Origin: Bacillota bacterium
GTDB lineage: Bacteria; Bacillota; Limnochordia; Limnochordales; Limnochordaceae
Assembly: GCA_017577405.1 (NCBI GenBank)
Contig: PIUA01000023.1
Coordinates: 62,001 to 126,000 of the forward strand
Length of the DNA: 64,000 nt
Reading direction: 5' to 3'
Shown here: piece by piece, positions 60,920 to 64,000 of the stretch
Position numbering within the stretch: position 1 is the stretch's first letter
Layout: every line of letters starts with the position of its first letter
Translations under genes and position numbers: made by a program
The notes under the pieces: model-generated
Databases searched by the model: none
The model's input: the letters and a program-made list of their open reading frames with translations, nothing else
Told to the model about the DNA's origin: nothing

Positions 60920-61938
60920 AGGCCATCATTCCCGTGGCGGGCGTAGGGACACGGCTGCGGCCCCAAACCCACACCGTCCCCAAGGCCCTGGTGCCCGTGG
61001 CGGGCAAGCCCATCCTGGCCCACATCTTGGATCGGCTGCTGCCTTTGGGGGTCGACGAGCTGGTCCTGGTGGTGGGCTACCTGGGTGAGAAAGTGGTCGA
61101 GTATGTGCGCGGGCGCTACCGCTTCCAGGTCCACGTGGTGGAGCAGCAGGAGCGCAAGGGCCTGGGCCATGCCATCCACCTCACCCGGCCGGTGGTGGCC
61201 GACGATGAGCCGGTGCTCATCGTCCTGGGCGACACCATTGTGGAGGCCGACCTGCAGCCGGTGGTCGCCGGGGGCCAGAACGCCATCGCGGTCCGCCGGG
61301 TGGAGGATCCCCGCCGGTTTGGCATTGCGGAGGTGGAGCACGGCCGGGTGGTCCGGCTGGTGGAGAAGCCCGATGAGCCCACCTCCAACCTGGCCCTGGT
61401 GGGCATCTACTACCTGACCCAGCCGGGGCTGCTCTACCGGGCCCTGGAGCGGGTGATTGAGGAGGGGCGGAAGGTCAAGGGCGAGTACCAGCTGACCGAC
61501 GGGCTTCAGATCATGGTGGAGGAAGGGGCGGAGCTGACCACCTTTGAGGTGGAGACCTGGCACGACTGCGGCAACCCCGACACCCTCCTGGAGACCAACC
61601 GGGTCCTCCTGGAGCGGTCCCCGGGGTGGGCGGGGCCCTTCGAGGGCTCCATCATCCGGCCGCCGGTGGCCATCGACCCCAGCGCGGAGGTGCGGGCCTC
61701 CATCATCGGGCCCTACGTCTCCATCGGGGCGGGGGCGGTCATTGCCAACTCCATCGTCAGCGACAGCATCATCGGTGAAGGCGCCCGGGTGGACGGGGTG
61801 CTGCTCCGCCACTCCCTGGTGGGCGAGGAGGCCCGGGTCCAGGGGAGCGCGAGCCGGCTGAACATCGGGGACCACTCGGAGATTGTCATCGGCTCGGGAA
61901 GCGTGGACGAGCCGGAGCGGGGGCTGGTGCAGGGGTGA
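60916..61938 (+). CDS. Sugar-1-phosphate nucleotidyltransferase
   Basis: Makes an NDP-sugar. Catalytic domain: MKAIIPVAGVGTRLRPQTHT, PKALVPVAGKPIL, VLIVLGDTIVE (metal Asp), VEKPDEPTSNLALVGIYYL. A C-terminal left-handed beta-helix of hexapeptides (about 245-340) is also present. It resembles glucose-1-phosphate thymidylyltransferase-type enzymes (RmlA-long or archaeal style), but the sugar and base cannot be read from sequence. Placed between lpxC and lpxA, where it may provide a sugar for LPS core or O-antigen. It is 340 aa. Confidence 0.88.
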   Translation: MKAIIPVAGVGTRLRPQTHTVPKALVPVAGKPILAHILDRLLPLGVDELVLVVGYLGEKVVEYVRGRYRFQVHVVEQQERKGLGHAIHLTRPVVADDEPVLIVLGDTIVEADLQPVVAGGQNAIAVRRVEDPRRFGIAEVEHGRVVRLVEKPDEPTSNLALVGIYYLTQPGLLYRALERVIEEGRKVKGEYQLTDGLQIMVEEGAELTTFEVETWHDCGNPDTLLETNRVLLERSPGWAGPFEGSIIRPPVAIDPSAEVRASIIGPYVSIGAGAVIANSIVSDSIIGEGARVDGVLLRHSLVGEEARVQGSASRLNIGDHSEIVIGSGSVDEPERGLVQG

Positions 61939-62732
61939 GCGTCGCCATCCATCCGACAGCCCAGGTCGACCGGCGGGCCGAGCTGGCCGACGGCGTGAAG
62001 GTCGGCCCTTATGCCATCATTGAGGGGCCTGTCCAGGTGGGGGAGGGGACGGAGATCGGCCCCCACGTGGTCATCTACGGGCCCACCCGCCTGGGACGCC
62101 GGAACCGGATCGGCGCGGGGGCGGCGCTGGGCCTGGCGCCCCAGGATCTGAGCTACCGGGGCGAGCCCACCGAACTGGTGGTGGGCGACGACAACGAGAT
62201 TCGGGAGCATGTGACCATCAGCCGGGGGACGGTCAAGGGAGGCGGCGTCACCCGCATCGGCAACCAGTGCTACCTGATGAACGCCAGCCACGTGGGCCAC
62301 GACGTGCAAATGGGCGACCGGGTGATCCTCACCGGCTACGCGGGCCTGGCCGGCCACAGCCGGATCGGGGACGGGGCGGTCATCGGGGGCATGGCCGGCA
62401 TTCACCAGTTCGTCTCGGTGGGCCGGCTGGCCATGGTCGGGGGGTTGGCCATGGTCCGCCAGGACGTGCCCCCCTTCACCCTGGTGGCGGGCAACCCGGC
62501 GCGCGCCTACGGCTTGAACGTGGTGGGGCTCCGCCGGGCGGGCATGCCGGCCCAGACTCGGTCCTTGCTGAAGCAGGCCTACCGGCTGCTCTTCCGGTCG
62601 GGCTTGCGCCTGGAGGAGGCCTTGGCCCAGATTGAAGCCCTGGGGTCGGTCCCGGAGCTGGCCGAGCTGGTCGCTTTTGCCCGGGCTTCCCAGCGGGGGC
62701 TCGTGCGGGCGGGGGCGGACCATGACGACTGA
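61935..62732 (+). CDS. lpxA: UDP-N-acetylglucosamine acyltransferase
   Basis: First enzyme of lipid A synthesis. Left-handed beta-helix starting AIHPTAQVDRRAELADGVKV, GLAPQDLSYRGEPTELVVGD, IREHVTISRGT, the catalytic-His strand LMNASHVGHDVQMGDRVIL, and the C-terminal helical domain (AYRLLFRSGLRLEEAL). It is 265 aa. GTG start with 4-nt overlap. The acyl chain length is not predictable by eye. Confidence 0.95.
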   Translation: MSVAIHPTAQVDRRAELADGVKVGPYAIIEGPVQVGEGTEIGPHVVIYGPTRLGRRNRIGAGAALGLAPQDLSYRGEPTELVVGDDNEIREHVTISRGTVKGGGVTRIGNQCYLMNASHVGHDVQMGDRVILTGYAGLAGHSRIGDGAVIGGMAGIHQFVSVGRLAMVGGLAMVRQDVPPFTLVAGNPARAYGLNVVGLRRAGMPAQTRSLLKQAYRLLFRSGLRLEEALAQIEALGSVPELAELVAFARASQRGLVRAGADHDD

Positions 62733-63618
62733 GCGCGCGCCCCAGGGGGCGGATGAGATCCAGGGTGTGGCCATGGATGAGATCCAGGGTGTGGCCATCC
62801 TGGCGGGCAACGGGCGGCTCCCTACCGAGGCGGCCGCACGGCTCTGCCGGCTGGGCGCGCCGCCCCTGGTCCTCGCGGTGGGCCCTGAGGTGGATCCGGA
62901 GCTGCCCCAGTACGCCCGGGCCTACCACCGGCTGCCCGTGGGCCAGTGGGGGGAGGTGCGGCGGCTCCTGGTGGAAGGCGGGGTCCGCCGGGTGGCGCTC
63001 TTGGGTAAGGTGCCCAAGGTGAACCTCTACCATACGGCCATCGACCAGGCCCTGGCGGAGCTCCTGGCGGAGCTGCCCGCCCTCAACGACGACGCCATCA
63101 TGCTGGCCCTGGTGGATGACCTGTTGCGGATGGGCTTTGAGATCCCCACCCAGGCGTGGGCCCTTCCCCACCTGCTGATGCCCGAGGGCCAGCTGACCCA
63201 GACGGGGCTCACCCCCGAGGAACGGCGGGACATCGGCATCGGCTTCCGGGTGGCGCGGGAGATCGGGCGGCTCGACCTGGGCCAGACGGTGGTGGTCAAG
63301 GACCGGGCGGTGCTGGCGGTGGAGGCCATCGAAGGGACCGACCCCTGCATCCTGCGGGGTGGGGCCCTGGGCGGTCCGGGGGCGGTGGTGGTCAAGGTGC
63401 GCAAGCCCACCCAGGATGCCCGCTTCGACCTGCCCACCATGGGCCTGGACACCGTCACCGTGGCCAAGCAGGCGGGGGTGCGGGTTCTGGCCCTGGAGGC
63501 GGGCGAGACCATTCTGGTCGACCGGGAGCGGGTGATCGAGGAGGCCGATCGGGCCGGGATTTGCCTGATCGGGGTGCGGGAGGAGAAGGCGACGACGTGG
63601 GGGGTGTGGCCCGGGTGA
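62722..63618 (+). CDS. lpxI: UDP-2,3-diacylglucosamine pyrophosphatase LpxI
   Basis: Hydrolyses UDP-2,3-diacyl-GlcN to lipid X in organisms lacking LpxH (DUF1009 family). GVAILAGNGRLPTEAAARL, LLGKVPKVNLYH, DDAIMLALVDDLLRMGFEI, GQTVVVKDRAVLAVEAIEGT and MGLDTVTVAKQAGVRVLALE are conserved. ATG 62722 overlaps lpxA by 11 nt (298 aa). A perfect 24-bp tandem duplication at its 5' end repeats DEIQGVA(M/I), so an alternative start ATG 62773 exists inside the first repeat boundary. GTGA overlap with lpxB. Confidence 0.94.
   Translation: MTTERAPQGADEIQGVAMDEIQGVAILAGNGRLPTEAAARLCRLGAPPLVLAVGPEVDPELPQYARAYHRLPVGQWGEVRRLLVEGGVRRVALLGKVPKVNLYHTAIDQALAELLAELPALNDDAIMLALVDDLLRMGFEIPTQAWALPHLLMPEGQLTQTGLTPEERRDIGIGFRVAREIGRLDLGQTVVVKDRAVLAVEAIEGTDPCILRGGALGGPGAVVVKVRKPTQDARFDLPTMGLDTVTVAKQAGVRVLALEAGETILVDRERVIEEADRAGICLIGVREEKATTWGVWPG
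62751..62798 (+). repeat. 24-bp perfect tandem duplication inside lpxI
   Basis: GGATGAGATCCAGGGTGTGG-CCAT occurs twice in a row (62751-62774 and 62775-62798) with no mismatch. It is in frame and adds eight residues at the N-terminus of LpxI. Confidence 0.95.
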
Positions 63619-64000
63619 GGCGGGCGGACCGGAAGCGGATCATGATGGTGGCAGGCGAGGCGTCGGGCGACCTTCACGGCGCCGCCCTGGCGCGCGCTCT
63701 GCACGCCGCCGCGCCGGTCCGGCTTTACGGGTTGGGGGGGCCCCAGATGCGCCGGGCCCGGGTCCGGATCCTCTTCGACCCGACCCGCCTGGGGAGCATC
63801 GGCTGGAGCGAGTCCCTCCGCCGCTACCCCGTCTTCAAGCGGCTCTTCGTCCGGGTCTGCCGGATCCTGGAGCGAACCCGGCCCGACTGCCTGGTCCTCA
63901 TCGACTCCCCCGCCTTCAACATGCGCCTGGCAGAGGTGGCCCACCAGCTGGGCATCCCCGCCGTCTACTACTTTGCCCCCACGGCCTGGGCCTACGGCCG
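63615..64000 (+). CDS. lpxB: Lipid-A-disaccharide synthase (5' part; cut by window end)
   Basis: Joins UDP-2,3-diacyl-GlcN and lipid X into the lipid A disaccharide. Not in the ORF track because it runs off the window. GTG 63615 overlaps the lpxI stop (GTGA). The visible 128 residues contain MMVAGEASGDLHGAALARAL, LYGLGGPQMR, IDSPAFNMRLAE and YYFAPTAWAYGR, in the order expected for LpxB. The C-terminal two thirds are outside the window. Confidence 0.92.
   Translation, partial: MRRADRKRIMMVAGEASGDLHGAALARALHAAAPVRLYGLGGPQMRRARVRILFDPTRLGSIGWSESLRRYPVFKRLFVRVCRILERTRPDCLVLIDSPAFNMRLAEVAHQLGIPAVYYFAPTAWAYG

Overview
This 64 kb window is a dense, GC-rich, uninterrupted piece of bacterial chromosome with about 66 protein genes, one tRNA and no rRNA, phage, IS element or CRISPR array. 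The gene content points to a sporulating Firmicute with an outer membrane. Firmicute markers are codY, spoIIID, a spoIIQ-like gene, mbl, ywmB, the c-di-AMP receptor darA, and B. subtilis-like order (tdk-prfA-prmC-ywlC...ywlE-ywlF-upp...atp; ywmB-spoIIQ; spoIIID-mbl-flhO-flhP). Outer-membrane markers are bamA, skp/ompH, lpxD, lpxC, lpxA, lpxI, lpxB and the flagellar P- and L-ring genes flgA, flgI and flgH. High GC plus sporulation genes plus LPS genes best fits class Limnochordia (Limnochorda relatives). That placement is an inference from gene content, not a search result.

Layout. 0.1-3.1 kb (minus): hbd, ackA and ccdA. 3.3-8.7 kb (plus): a DUF1015 protein, guaB, a site-2 protease with CBS domains, folP and folK, then convergent darA. 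9.2-22.6 kb: a small membrane protein and a Complex I operon nuoABCDEFGHIJKLN that lacks nuoM. 22.7 kb: tRNA-Leu(CAG) on the minus strand with a near-consensus promoter and a terminator-like hairpin. 23.3-25.3 kb: codY facing dinB. 25.4-32.4 kb: hflX, tdk, prfA, prmC, sua5, an antisense zinc-ribbon gene, a fused ywlE-rpiB, and upp. 32.5-40.9 kb: a TagO/WecA-type transferase and the ATP synthase operon atpZ-I-B-E-F-H-A-G-D-C. 41.1-44.5 kb: the sporulation/shape block ywmB, spoIIQ-like, spoIIID, mbl. 44.6-49.2 kb: flagellar flgF(flhO), flgG(flhP), flgA, flgH, flgI, flgJ. 49.2-52.4 kb: a phosphodiester glycosidase-family protein and an S55 (SpoIVB-type) protein. 52.5-64 kb: an envelope cluster of bamA, skp, a MIP18-family gene, lpxD, a predicted OM barrel protein, a two-gene type VII-like ABC system, lpxC, a sugar nucleotidyltransferase, lpxA, lpxI and lpxB (cut by the window end).

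How it fits together. The nuo and atp operons supply respiratory proton motive force and ATP. CodY, GuaB, Tdk and Upp tie nucleotide supply to global regulation, since CodY senses GTP and branched-chain amino acids in relatives. The 41-44 kb block carries promoter-like sequences matching sigma-F (before ywmB-spoIIQ), sigma-E (before spoIIID) and sigma-D (before flgF), so compartment-specific sporulation and motility regulation can be read from the DNA. The right-hand third builds an outer membrane.

The best candidates for something new are the FtsX/MacB-like permease plus ATPase and the neighbouring predicted barrel protein inside the lpx cluster, the missing nuoM, the unusual ATP synthase c subunit, and the YwlE-RpiB fusion with an apparent internal translation start.
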